The position numbers and the translations under genes are program-made. From a virus: a stretch of 64,000 nucleotides of DNA. Positions 23,494 through 36,100 of the stretch are shown piece by piece; within the stretch, counting starts at the first letter, position 1; the number at the start of each line of letters is the position of its first letter. The notes below the pieces were generated by a model. The model saw only the letters and a program-made list of their open reading frames with translations, ran no database searches and was not told the origin of the DNA. Location: positions 86,078 to 150,077 of the IMG/VR virus record IMGVR_UViG_3300044655_003531. One strand, 5' to 3'.

Positions 23494-25602
23494 TTAGCTA
23501 CCAATTCCGCCCCCTCCAGAAACTGGATTGGTATAAACATAAGGGATATAACCGCATCTATTGGCAGTGCCCGAATAGTTAAACTGATAAAAGATAGACT
23601 CGTTGTTTATAAAAATTAATCTAATATGGTAGCATCTGAAAGATGAATTACTAATAGATACAGAGGAACTTCCACCTGCATAAACAGTTCTAATGCCACC
23701 AAAAGATATGTAGCCAGACGGCCAAATTCCCGACTCATCCTCTAGAAAAATGTCGAAAATTCTCCTTGATGTATTAGAAAAAGAAATACCCATACCAGGA
23801 TTTACAGGATCAACTGTTGTAATATTTTGAAACCCACTTAACTGTAAATAAATGGAATAGTATTCTCCGTTTGCGGTGGGAGTGTTTGCATCTGGAGTTA
23901 ACAAGTATGCGTAATAAGCCTTAATACAAATAACATCAGAATTATTACCATTTATTTCTAATGAAGCATAATTATTCAAAAATCCATTAGCAGAAAATTG
24001 GCTTCCGCTTCTTCCATTCAGACTATATGAATCAACAACATCTATTTTCTTCACTAGGCAGCCAGAAGCGGAACCAGAGGGGCCAGTTTCACCAATCATC
24101 GTTAGATTGTTGCTTCTACTTTCTAAAATTCTATACCCCGCAGGATTTCTAAAAGTATAAATAGGGGTTCCGGTCGAAGAACCTAAAATTTGAATATTCA
24201 ATCCCTGATTTCCCGAGACGTCGATCAAGGTGCTGGCATCTGCGGTCAGACCGGATGAATCGGCCAGATTCTGATACGACAAACTGTTACTAGTCAGTAT
24301 CTTGTTAGCAGAATTCATCAAAATCGTAGAGGGTGTAGCCAGGGTCAAGCTGCCAGTGGCTCCCGTAGAAGATTCAAAAGTGATTTGATTTTGAGAAGTC
24401 AGTTGCACAAAAGTATTGCCGGCTAGTATCACAGATTCCCCAGATCCCCCGGTAGCAGAAAAACTACCAGTAGTTCCTAATAAAATTCTAGTTTCTCCCG
24501 GATTGCTAAAAGTGATATCATAAGATTCTGCAGTTGGAACAGTCCAATTAAAAGATGGAATGGAGACAGATCCTACAAAGGTTTTATCGAACCCTAAAAT
24601 CGGATATTGAACAGTTCCAATGTCATTTAATGTAAAAGTTCTTACTGGCCTCACCAGTCTGGAATTTGATTTATTTGAAAATCCTGAGACACCAAAATTT
24701 AAAACACTAGCCAGTCCGGGGTTTAACTGTGTACTTGTCCAAAAAGTACCAGCAAAAGAAGCAGGGTCTAAAGGCTGTAGTTCTTGATACATTAAAAACA
24801 TTTCATCGTAACTAGGAAGATACCAGTCGGAAAATCCATTAAGAGAAAGATCTGCACAGACGCTGGCGGCAATAGGTCTAGTAGCACACCCAAATAAAAT
24901 CAAATTTGTATTTGCTGCTCCTGTACCTAAGGCTGAAGATGTACCAGAAATATTAGTTCCAGCGCATCCCCAAGCATAAGTAGTATTCAGGTTGTTTGGC
25001 GCACAGACCAAACCCCCATTACCAGCAGGATTAACATAAAAAACAACCCCTCCTGCCAAAAAAGAACCAACTTTTATATTAACCACAGGAGCCGTACTTA
25101 CCATTAGTTTCGAGAGGTTCGGATTGACATTGGAGGTAGTTCCAACAGCATCAGAAATAACTAGGCTGTAATCAGAGGCCGAAGGTCCTGGGAAGACAAT
25201 GCTATTATGAGTTGTGCTTCCACCTGGTCCCGATACTCCGGTGATTGCTTCAAATTCAGAGTCCTGCAGAATACTTTCTCCAGTATCAACCCAATTGGTG
25301 CCATCATAGAAATAGACACTTTGAAATCCAGTGATCCCAATATTAACCCAGATGTCATCAGTTGAAGATTCTGTGGATAATGGGGGCTCAGGAGAAAAAA
25401 ACCACCTTGCTGCAGGCGAACCTGTCGCTCCAGGTAAACCGTCTAATCCCACAGGTCCAATCATACCCGTGGGTCCAAATTCTCCCAACGGTCCTGGACT
25501 TCCTATCGCATTAAAATAGATTTGGGCAAAATTAGAATTAATCTTGGACAGGATTTCGTTCTTGTCGTCCCCTGGAAAAATGTATTTTGAATTGAAAGAC
25601 AT
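23494..25602 (-). CDS. Collagen-like tail fibre with inserted DUF1566-type domain
   Basis: A 702-residue fibre protein. Residues ~35-64 are collagen-like G-x-y triplets (GPLGEFGPTGMIGPVGLDG). ARWFFSPEPP to WVDTGES and VSGPGG...NSIVFPGP form a head shared with the next fibre upstream. Residues ~178-323 contain a lectin-like module: AGGVVFYVNPAGNGGLVCAP, WGCAGTNISG, GFSDWYLPSYDEM, FWTSTQ, and SRLVRPVRTF, the DUF1566 pattern. The remainder is a beta-rich shaft and tip. The paralogue lacks the module, so it looks inserted. It likely contacts the host surface. Confidence 0.75.
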   Translation of the reverse strand: MSFNSKYIFPGDDKNEILSKINSNFAQIYFNAIGSPGPLGEFGPTGMIGPVGLDGLPGATGSPAARWFFSPEPPLSTESSTDDIWVNIGITGFQSVYFYDGTNWVDTGESILQDSEFEAITGVSGPGGSTTHNSIVFPGPSASDYSLVISDAVGTTSNVNPNLSKLMVSTAPVVNIKVGSFLAGGVVFYVNPAGNGGLVCAPNNLNTTYAWGCAGTNISGTSSALGTGAANTNLILFGCATRPIAASVCADLSLNGFSDWYLPSYDEMFLMYQELQPLDPASFAGTFWTSTQLNPGLASVLNFGVSGFSNKSNSRLVRPVRTFTLNDIGTVQYPILGFDKTFVGSVSIPSFNWTVPTAESYDITFSNPGETRILLGTTGSFSATGGSGESVILAGNTFVQLTSQNQITFESSTGATGSLTLATPSTILMNSANKILTSNSLSYQNLADSSGLTADASTLIDVSGNQGLNIQILGSSTGTPIYTFRNPAGYRILESRSNNLTMIGETGPSGSASGCLVKKIDVVDSYSLNGRSGSQFSANGFLNNYASLEINGNNSDVICIKAYYAYLLTPDANTPTANGEYYSIYLQLSGFQNITTVDPVNPGMGISFSNTSRRIFDIFLEDESGIWPSGYISFGGIRTVYAGGSSSVSISNSSFRCYHIRLIFINNESIFYQFNYSGTANRCGYIPYVYTNPVSGGGGIGS

Positions 25603-25603
25603 G

Positions 25604-27088
25604 TTATGCTAATTTACCGCAGAGTCCACCACAGGTTGAATAATAAACTTGATAATCAGTATCGGAAGAGAGCCTAATGATGGTGAAATCGACAAAACTT
25701 TGACCACTGGCAAAAGTAGCCGCCGTGTTAGAACCCGCATTAATGGTTCCTGAGCCTGTCCACAAAGCAACACTTTTGACCAAATTGTTCGAGTTTGTAC
25801 TAATAACTCTTAATTGGATAGATTCATAATTTCCTAGATACTGAGTCCAGCTATTAGAGACGGTACCCCCGACAGGAAGGGCTAGTCCCTTATCTGAAGG
25901 AGAGGAAGAAGTATCGAAAAGAAGAAGGTTTCCAGTCTGGATAATATTTGTTCCCAAATACCAATAATAGTAAGTTGTGGCGGAGATAGTCGCAGAATTA
26001 TCATAGGTAGAGGAAAGAGATCTAAAAGCAGATCCTAATTGAGACACGAAAATCTTTCCATCCGCCCTAACTGAGAATTTACTGGATCCCCCTGAGGCAA
26101 AATTGGCCAAAAACTGACTAGTGCTGGTCGATGTTCCTGATAACAAGAGACCTGATCCTGAACCGGAGTTGTTAAAAGTCATGGCATAGCCACTTGCACT
26201 GGAGGTCAAACTCAGAGGCACAGATAAACTCAAAGAGGATGATGAAAGATTGTAGTTCTGAGAACTGAAATTCATCGGCTGGGAACCTGATGAAAAATTC
26301 ATGACCGAGGCCGAGGTAACAGTCATAGTTGCAGCCGAGGTTAAAGACAAAGTATTGGCTGAAGAAAACTGAAGGGAAGAGGCGGAGCTTTGAACTAGCA
26401 TCGAGCCTCCTGCTCTGAATTCCATGCTGTCTTGAGGAACAGTAAACAGCAAATTATAGTTGGAAGAGCTGGGGTTTAACCACCTAAATTGTGGGTGTCT
26501 GTTGTAGTCCTGTGGTGTACCAGCTCCAGTGGCGTTGGTTTTCGAAAATTCCAGGAGAGGGTAATCAGAGGACGAGTTGGTTGAGATCAGAAGTTTCGCA
26601 TAGGTGGGATTGGTGGTTTGGGGCACCGACACCGCATCGCTTAAAACTAGGGTGTTTAAATTAGGAAAAGGGGAGTTGAAAACGACCGCATTCTTAGAAC
26701 CACTCGGGCCTGAAATTCCGACTAAAGTAGTAAAGACCTCCGTGGATTGAAGATCGAACCCTGTATCTGTCCATCCTGCTGCAGTGTACTCAAAAATAGA
26801 ATTCTGATTGAAAGTGTCTACCCAATAATCACCTTCAATTACGGGATCGGAAGTTCCACCCGCCGGAAACGAGGGTTGAACATACCAACGAGTTCCCCTC
26901 AGTCCTTGCTGACCAGGATCACCCTGAGGTCCCTGAGGACCTACTGGACCTTGAGGTCCAATCTCTCCTTGCAGACCTTGGGGTCCACCTCCATTTTGGA
27001 TCAAGGACTCAAAGTTTGCATTAACCTTGTTCCTGATATCTTCTTGGGAATCCCCCAGATTTAGATTAAGAATGTTCAAAGTAGGCAT
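25604..27088 (-). CDS. Collagen-like tail fibre, paralogue of the neighbour
   Basis: A 494-residue fibre-like protein. The N-terminus LNILNLNLGDSQEDIRNKVN is followed by collagen-like repeats (GPQGPVGPQGPQGDPGQQG, residues ~35-65), then RGTRWYVQPSFPAGG, YWVDTFNQNSIFEYT and GISGPSGSKNAVVF, parallel to the gene at 23494. The middle is a Ser-rich shaft (SASVMNFSSGSQPMNFSSQN). The C-terminus ends YYSTCGGLCGKLA with two cysteines. A variant promoter box lies 18 nt upstream of the ATG, and the downstream fibre begins one nucleotide after its stop. Confidence 0.72.
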   Translation of the reverse strand: MPTLNILNLNLGDSQEDIRNKVNANFESLIQNGGGPQGLQGEIGPQGPVGPQGPQGDPGQQGLRGTRWYVQPSFPAGGTSDPVIEGDYWVDTFNQNSIFEYTAAGWTDTGFDLQSTEVFTTLVGISGPSGSKNAVVFNSPFPNLNTLVLSDAVSVPQTTNPTYAKLLISTNSSSDYPLLEFSKTNATGAGTPQDYNRHPQFRWLNPSSSNYNLLFTVPQDSMEFRAGGSMLVQSSASSLQFSSANTLSLTSAATMTVTSASVMNFSSGSQPMNFSSQNYNLSSSSLSLSVPLSLTSSASGYAMTFNNSGSGSGLLLSGTSTSTSQFLANFASGGSSKFSVRADGKIFVSQLGSAFRSLSSTYDNSATISATTYYYWYLGTNIIQTGNLLLFDTSSSPSDKGLALPVGGTVSNSWTQYLGNYESIQLRVISTNSNNLVKSVALWTGSGTINAGSNTAATFASGQSFVDFTIIRLSSDTDYQVYYSTCGGLCGKLA

Positions 27089-27106
27089 GGGAAGAATGTC
27101 TTTCTG

Positions 27107-27114
27107 TATATATT
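27107..27114 (-). promoter_or_regulatory. Candidate late promoter element, variant AATATATA
   Basis: Coding strand CTGAATATATACAG, 18 nt before the ATG at 27088. Confidence 0.55.
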
Positions 27115-27128
27115 CAGACTCTTAAAAA

Positions 27129-30100
27129 TTAAATTTTCTGGATTCTGAAGGAGAAAGTCAAGGAATAATTTTGACCGACCGTTAGAGGATATTCGAAAGA
27201 GTAAATCAAATCGGTGATTTTAGTTAATCTGTAGTTATTTTGTTGATAGTAACCATATCTGATCCGATCTGGATTAATAAGATCTCCTCTTACCAATAAT
27301 TCAGTTGTTGTTAACGCCTCTCCTGTCTTCTTGACAAACAGATCAAAAGTAATCCCTTCGTAGATAGGAACTATATTCTGGTCAATGTAGGTGTTGATAT
27401 CGTCGTAGATGCTGTTGGGATTCCCCAATCCAAACTCGCTCACCATGTTGTCGACGAAAACCTGGCTAACCCCGGAATTTAACAGATACCTTCTTAAGAT
27501 CCTATCCAATCTGATAGAACCGATGACGGTGTTGGAAATTTCGTTCCTTTGCCAGAAGATTTCCACTTGGGGGAAGATGTCTTGATCGAAAACGGGTAAA
27601 TCAACATTACTGAGATAATTTCCTAATTGTCCTACCCCAGTGTTAGAAGTGGAGGGGTTTAAATTTTGAATGGCAGGAACCGCGGCAACCGCCTGAGTGT
27701 TAATCGCATCGACATTGGTGTTGCCTGATGTTCTCACCAGTTCTAGAGTGATGAAAGTGTAGATGGTAACAGTGTAGGGGGTCTGCATCATCTTTGAACC
27801 CAGAAAACTTTTGTTCTCCTTCATCGATCTAGTTCCGGCAACTGGATTCTGGGTTGTAGCCGAGGTCCAAAGATTGTAGTAGCCAGGATCCCAGCTGGAA
27901 AGGAAGACTGAGAAATTCTTGTAGGAAATTGGTGATTGACCCACTAAAGGAAACACCGGTCCTTGTGGCAAATTCTGAGAAGCCTGAAGAATATTTTGAT
28001 CCAGAGAGACTTTAGAAAAAGCCAGATTTTCTATGAGACCAAATCCTTCTTGCTCGGGGGCAAAGGTACAGTTTCTGAAAGTAATGTCTGCCCCTGGGTT
28101 GCCGGAGATTGAATCCGTTTTATCACCCTTGAATCTGAGCACCTTCTTAAACAAAGGTTCGTATGCGCCTCCATACCTTAAAATATCACTGGCCAGCTCG
28201 GAACCACCGTTTTCAATCTGATAACTGGTAACAACACTAGTGCCTAGAGTTTGAGGCCCTTCGTAGCTCTTGACTGGATATAAGCCAGTTGGTTTATAGA
28301 GAGCAGTTGGCTCAGTAAAAGAAACTTGAAAAGAATTCTGAGAAACCAGGGTACTTTCAGCAATCGGATCCCAATCGTAAGTAGTATAACTAATATAGGG
28401 GCTTTCGTTATTAACACGCAAATAAATTTGGGATAGGGAAATTCTTTTTAGAATAAAGTCGAAATAATCTTCTCCCCCGTCTACTTGAAAAACTGGATAA
28501 TTAGCGTAGGCTGATCTTGGTCCTACTGGGATTGTAACTGGCGAGGAGAACGCAAAGGGAATTTGGAATTCATAGGCTCCTGGCTCGATAGCTTGAAAAT
28601 CAACTAAATTTTGGGATCTTCCAACTGGCCAGGGGTAAGTGTAAGACTGACTGGGGACGTAGAAACTACCAGGTCCGGTATCGGAGACGGACCCGGTAGA
28701 TCCTATTGGGTAAAACAAATTGATCTCTTCTCTTAAATCGGTGTCAAAATCTGGATTTTCAATGGTGAAGATTTTTCCAGAATTAGAAAATAGAGTAACT
28801 GAACTGTCTGAAGTAGTGGAGAGATTCAAGGCCGCAGACAACTTGATATCAGCAATATCGTAGAGAGGTGATCCAGTAGGACCCGTAGCTCCTGTTGTTC
28901 CAACGTCCGTGGCCTCTTTCTTGTCACTCATGCAATACATCAGCAGATAATCCAGGTAGGGTGTTCCTCCAGTTCCTCCAGTCGACCCCAAAGGTAAAGC
29001 TCTGTAATCTTTAATGACGACGTACACTACCAAGAGGACACATTTTTGTTGCACGTTTTCAATAAACTCATACCTAACTGGACTTTGGATTTCAGAATCA
29101 TCCTCCGGCACAACTTTGAGGATGGCAGAGAAATTGTAATTTTCATACCCTCTGTAGTTGATAATGTATTTTTCAAGCTCTGATTTGGGGTTCGTAACAC
29201 TGCTTCTTTTCTTCAGTACTATCTTTACTCCCCTAAAGACCGTTTCATAAAAACCGGTGGCATAATTGAAATTGAGGTTGCTAAAGTATTCGTACCCCTG
29301 ATATTTCAGGCTGTAGTAGGGAGCTGGATAATCTGCGGTTGAGACAGTAAAGAATGAATTAAAGTACAGGGCGTAATTAGGATTGCCACTACGCAATTTC
29401 TGAAAATCAACCTCGCCCGGCAGATAACTTTTCTGTTTTGAAATATCATCAATTGGGAACTGAGGAGGAACCCCCTGAAGAATCAACCACTCGTGGGTCA
29501 GATATCGAGGATCTGGGCTTTCTTTCTGAAAACTAGGGGAAAAATTGGTGGGGCTGAATGCAGGAGAAGAATTCAGTCTGTAAACATTGCCCCTGGCGTC
29601 GGTGCCACCTAAGAATCCCCATTTGTTCACGAAAGGCACTATTCTAGAAAAATTGGCCCGGGTCTGGGTGAAGTTTTCCCAGAGATACTGGTATTCTGTT
29701 TCAAGCTTACCATATTCAAATAACTCTGCCTTTTCAAGAGGATTTGGGATCGGCATTTCGTTAGAGATGGATTGAATTCCGTAAAAACCCTCAAACGAGT
29801 TCAGATTTTGCTCGGGGACAATTGTTGTAGGGTAGGGGGTCTGAGGGTCTACCCAACCAACCTGGCTGAAAACTGCTGGATACACGACAGAAAGAGTTCC
29901 AGTTTCAGAGAATAATATATCCTGGAAATAGTTGACCGTAGTGCCAATAAAGGCAGAGCCTGGGCCTAAAATCCTCTCCGTGGGTGAACCTTTATCAACC
30001 AGTATTTCACCACTCCTTACGATGTATTTTACACCCTCTACGATTTGACCAGGTTGATCAGGAACAAGTTGGAAATATCGATGGAATTCAGGGGTTGGTG

Positions 30101-33100
30101 TTTCTCCGTATTTAGAGGATAGAAAATCGTAGTCAAAATCTTTCAGATCGAAGAAACTGAAAGCACCTGAGTAGAGAGTAGCTACATCCCAAACATTGAA
30201 ATTGCCATCACTACCCAGGCTGATAATAGCTTTAGTATCTTCCAAACTTGCGACCAAAAATTCATTGTAGCCCCTGAATTCAGTCACGGTGCCCGAAGTC
30301 AAGGAGGGATTATTATTGTAGATTGGACGGTCGACGTATCTGGTAACCGAGGAAATTCTAGAAACGGAACCTACCACTCCCCTACCTCCTTCCACTTCGA
30401 TCCATTTGCCAGGGGTAATTTTATCTTTCTCGTTGATTGAAAAGGCAACTCTAGATTTGGAGAAATCAGTACCACCAACGAAATTCAGATTTCTATCTAA
30501 AGCTGAAACGTCATAGTTCTCAATTTTAATCAGACCTGAAGTTGTAAAGGTGAAGTAATTTTGCCAAGTGTTATCCTCCGTAGGAGGAGGATTCGTGTTG
30601 CCGGAACTTGGGGCTGTAATGGCAGAAGAAGCTGTGTAGTAGACATTAAAATAGGAGACAATTTGACCTGCGGAATAGCCGGCCGTGCTGGACCAAATTC
30701 CGGCATAAGAAGACTCAAAAGAATCATAGTCAGAAAAGACTGCAATCTTAAAATCTGTGTTGTAATTCGCTCCGCTGTTTCTGGCTCTAATGATAGCGTT
30801 ATTGTCAGAATTAGCAGAATCCCAGATAGTGCTGCTGATGGAGAGAACACATTGAACAAACGAAGATGCGACTTGGGACGTTTGGCCCTGAGAGAAATTG
30901 AAATAGTGGGTGTTGCCGTTGTTATAAGAACTTCCAGCCTGCCAATTGAGAACGCTGCCTCCCAATAAGGAAGATTGAATCAGGTCGTATTTTTCATTTA
31001 AAGGTCCTCTAGTTCCATTCGGCCAAATGATCTTGAAGGTAACTGGAGTACTGCTATTAAAAGTTGATAAAAACTGGATATTAATGTTGGCGTGACCGGA
31101 AGATTCAGGTAAAAAACCCGAAAAACCACCTATTCTTTCATTGGGGCCGGTAAAATCAAGTAGATTTAGTTGCCTATTGAACACAACTAAATTACCGGAT
31201 TTCATTTCCATATTCGACTCAGTTCCGAAATTACCAGAAGGCAAAAGAGGTCCGAATTGACCACTTACCGGGGTGTTGTTGGACCAAGTTTGGGTGGTGG
31301 AATCGTAATTTTCATTTCTGAGGAGGGAATAAAATTTGTCGTTTTTATCGGTGATATAGAAAAGCTTCTGTGGCTCTAAAACATTTACATCATAGGAGCC
31401 AGGAATCCAAGAATTTGCCTCTTGATAGAAAAGTCTGACTCCGGTCGTGCTACTCAAATAATTAGGGTCAGTACTACTAGCATATCCGACATTATTGGTG
31501 GAAGGTTTAGGTAGATTGTTGTTGCCGGACAGGTTACGATATTGATAGAAGAAATCTCCATTCAATTTAAAACTTCCTAAATCATTTCTGGAAACATACA
31601 GACCAAAATATCTGTTGATGGAATATAAATCAGAATCAGGATCATTAAAGAGAAATTCTAAATTCAATAAATTGGGAATTATGATCCCATTTCTCTCAAA
31701 ACCTCCTGTCACATAATTCTCGAAATCTATCTGGGGGGTGGAGTTGTTGGAAATCAAGAAATCGTACATCAACTCCCCTTTTTTACTATAACTACCTGTT
31801 TTGATATCTACTCCTTGGTAGTAAGTAAAGGCATTAAGCTGATAGGAGAAATCCAAAGGAGCTGAAGAAAATCCAGGATCGTTAATGATAGATCTAATAT
31901 ATTTACCTATAACGGTGTCCTCTCGAAGATCAAAAGTTGCTATAGCAGCCGCGTTTGGAAGGATTTTACTGTTGAAGTATGAATTAACGTCATCAACTTC
32001 AGGCTGGAAAAGAGTCTCGTTCATTAGCACAACTTTACCAGATCCTGATACAATTTCGTAGGTTGAGTAAACAGAATTTCCAACCATAAATTCTCCAGCC
32101 CTATACAAAATAGGCCGGGCAAAATTATCAACCCCATAAGAGATGACAAAAGGATCAGGTGAATTGACGTCTTGAATAATTTTGTACTGGGTCCCGCTCA
32201 GAATTTCGGTTTGGTTTGTCGAATACGGATAACTCAAAGGCCCCGGGATTTTAAAGATGACAAAGAAATCTGGAATCTCATCCCGCAACCACAATGGCTG
32301 GAAGTACCGGAAATTCTCGTTGTAATTTCTATCAACAAGTGTAGAGGCACCAGAGCCATAGAAGAAATCGTACTGAGAGCTAAAGCCTTCCACTGGCCGG
32401 TCCTCCCCATCAGTAAGTTTTGCAACTTCAAAAATAACATTTTCTGGCACGGTTCCGTTCATGAAGAATCTGTACAGATCTTTAGAATAGGCGTTTTGTC
32501 CCGAAACTCGGTATTTTTTGAATCTTTGATCGCTAAGAACTGGATTTGCATCCATTGAATTCATCCAAACTGAACCATTAGAGTCCAGTGTTAATTTCAC
32601 ATTTCCTGTTAATTTTGGATTTGTTCTTAGAACTCCAAAGGAAGAATTGTAATCAAAAAGTTTGGGTAAGAAAGTGCAAAGTCTACCTGTATCGGTTGCT
32701 ATAACACCCGCAATGGTGGTCACATTTCTGAGGCAGATATTGCAGATTTCAGAAAAAGCAGAAAGGGAAAAAGGTTGTGAAGTGCCATCGCATCTGGTAA
32801 CAGTGATAGTAACGGGATACGAATTTGTGTTTGCGATACACCATCTGATACAATCGTAAATAATAGGAGTAGGGGTAACACTCGGGGTAACACTCGGGGT
32901 CGGGGTGCTAGTAGGGGTGATACTCGGGGTTGGTGTGTTGGTAGGGGTGATACTCGGGGTTGGTGTGTTGGTAGGGGTGGTACTAGGGGTCGGAGTATTA
33001 GTAGGAGTGATACTCGGGGTCGGGGTGTTAGTAGGAGTGATACTCGGGGTCGGGGTGTTAGTAGGAGTGATACTCGGAGTCGGGGTGTTAGTAGGGGTGA

Positions 33101-36100
33101 CGCTCGGTGTTACACTAATAGAAGGAGTAATGCTAGGGGTTGGGGAGTTAGTAGGAGTGATACTAGGTGTCGGGGTGTTAGTAGGGGTGACACTCGGGGT
33201 TACAGTGGCAGTAGGGTTTGAGCACTCACAAATATCAAAACCAACTCCCGCTGGACTGCTGCTGCCTGGATTAGGTGGCCAAACATTAGTTAAGGTTAGG
33301 CTTGAGAAGCCCAAGGGGTTCTTAATTTCCACAACCAGAGAAACCTCATCGTCATAATTGCCAGGAACGGTTGTTAAGAGATTTTTTATATAGCTACCGT
33401 TTACATTGGTTCCTATTTCAAAACTTGATCTATCACCGCACCAAATAACTGGTTCTAGACTAGGAGTTCCAGTGTTTGTTGTAAAATAGATAAACTCTGA
33501 ATTACTGTTTTCATCTACACTAAGGTACAAAATCCTTAAAGTAATTGTAGAAATTGGTTGGCTGAAATTCAGGGTATAATTAGCATTAACCGGCGAAGAG
33601 TAGAAAGTATCGATCAATCCTGAATATTTGTTATTATAGGAATCGAAAATAATTTGCTGAATGTCGCAACCGTAAGTAGGTTCGGGTGCCGCGATTCTCA
33701 GTGCATTAGGTGTTGTAGTTGAAGCTGTAATAGTAACACCATTCCAATTAATTGATCTATACAACCAACTTGTACTAGGAAAAACGTTATTAGGAAAGGG
33801 TGGAGAAATGAATTTATTAGCAGTTATACAACAAGGGGCAGGACTAGTAGAAGTTAAAGTAGGGGTAGGAGGAGGTGCGCAAATATACCCAGTTCCTCCA
33901 GGATTGGTGCATCCTCCTTGCTGTGAAACTATATCACAAGGATCTGAAACTATCCACTGGGCACAGAAAGTTCCACTTTCCCCCGGAAGCACAGAAAATG
34001 AAACAAAATTTACCGAGGGATCGCAATCGGCATATGAAACCTCGCAAGGCTCACCTATTAGATGTGCATCACAGGCTTGTTGGCTAGTGATGTACCCGTT
34101 ACCCCTACCGTATAAGGGATACCAAGTACCAACAGGAGAAAGAGTAGGGGATACAGTAGGGGTAACCGTTGGGGTAGGGGTTGGAGAAGGAGTTGCAGAT
34201 TCAGAAGGGGTTAAACTATTAGTTGGAGTTGGAGTCGGGGTACCAGTTTCGCTCGGGGTTGGAGTTTGAGTAGCAGTTTCACTTGGGGTTGGAGTCGGGG
34301 TTCCAGTCTCCGTTGGGGTTGGAGTTAGAGTTGGGGTCTCGCTCGAAGTTGGGGTTGGAGAAGCGGTGATACTCGGGGTTGGGGTTGAACTAGCGGTTTG
34401 AGTAGGTCCTGGTATTTCAGGTTCTCCTGAAAAAGACTCACTCGAAGCCCCTTCGATATTCATGAACACCGTATACACTCCTAAATTGTCAGATACGGAA
34501 GGAGTTGGGGTTGGAGTTGAGGAGGGGGTTGGAGTTGGGGTAACATCACAAACACCAGACAGTGAAATTTGTCCCGACGATGCAGTTCCTAGCAAAAGCC
34601 AGCGGGGCTCTAAATCACACGGGTCCTGTCCAAAAGCATAAAAAGAATTGGCAGAGTTGCTAAAAGGATCTGCTAAATTCGGGGTGTTATAAATAAAATC
34701 GCCAGGGCCCAGATCAGATAGAGGCTTAGTGGACCAGGCAACTACAGGAAGTGGACACGGATCATTATCATTATAGTAATTATAGCAATTACAAATGATT
34801 GGTGTGGTAGAAGGAGTTGGGGTGTTTGTCGGGGTTATGCTGGGAGTTGGTGTTTGTGAGGGAGTCTGAGTGGGGGATGGAACTGGATAAGCACTGGACT
34901 CAACCAAGCAAACATTATCTAAAACCGGTCCGAAACAAGTATTTGGAGAGCTTCCCCTAAATTGGATAGTATTTGAAATTTGGGTAGCAGTAAAAATAAC
35001 AGATTTAGTTTCCCATCCAAAATCAAAGAAAGGGTTATTGGAAGTAGTCCCGATTACTGCACTAGGGAGTATGTTATTAGTGGATAACAAAGTCCCATTT
35101 AGTCTAACCTGAACAGTTCTCGAAGAATTGTCAGCAAGATTTTGTTTATTAGCGCCAATGTTATAACTTAAAATATAGACAGTACCAGGAGTGAGTGTTA
35201 AAGCTTGTTGAACGGTCCCAAAGGCTGCACAGGAGGATAAATTAATAAAGACGTTGTCTGAATTCGGGCCAAAGAAATTAGGAAAATAAGCTGATCTAAT
35301 GCTTCTAACATCCACGTTGCTAAGGGACCAACCTACTACAGAACCACCCGTTTGGGAAGCTACAGAATTTTGAAAATCCCCATTGACGAAAAGATTAGCC
35401 TGAGTACAGGGGCTATTGGGGCAGATAAAATTAGTAGCTTGAAGAGCGGCGTTGTAAATAGTTTGTAGGCCTGGGGTATTGTTATAAAGACTTTGGATGG
35501 AAGAAGGACCTGGGCCTGGACCCACCAGGTTGATCATCATTGGATTCCCTGTGATTGGGTCATTGGAAGCAACTTGGGAATATAAGGCAGATGAATAGCA
35601 CAAATCTGTAGGAATTCCTGAAATGCTAACCGAACAAGCAGTAAAATTTGGATCATCAGAATTCCCACCAACTCCAATGACAACTATCTCTGAAGTTCCA
35701 GGCATGCCATAAAGAGACAACTGTTTGAAAAGTGTAGCTTGCTGTAAAAGATAAGCATTAGGTGAACTAGGATTTGTACTCGGATTTCCATCAACTATTA
35801 AAACAAGAACTTTCTTGGCATTGGGTCTACCATAGGAAGTTGCCAGGCTAATAGCTGTATTAATCCCCAATCCTGGATTGGTACCACCAGGAAAAGAAAC
35901 CCCTGAATAGTCCAGACAGGAAGGATAAGAAACCGACTGTTGGCAGAAATAATTATAGATCTGGTTATAATTAGATGAAAACTGCAAACTGTTCAGAGAA
36001 GGCTGAATTTGGGGGTCAGGAGACACATCTGACCAAGAATAAGCTGCAACTCTTACTTTACCCGAATTTATTTCATTGATAAAATTATTGACTATCTGGA

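Noticed and set aside
23494-27088. Diversity-generating retroelement at the fibre genes
   Set aside because: A lectin-like module is present, but no reverse transcriptase or template repeat is seen in the window.
32905-33357. Plus-strand frame coding for repeated Leu-Val-Gly-Val, resembling a membrane protein
   Set aside because: It is exactly antisense to the Thr-Pro linker repeat of the giant gene; the hydrophobic pattern is a by-product of that repeat.
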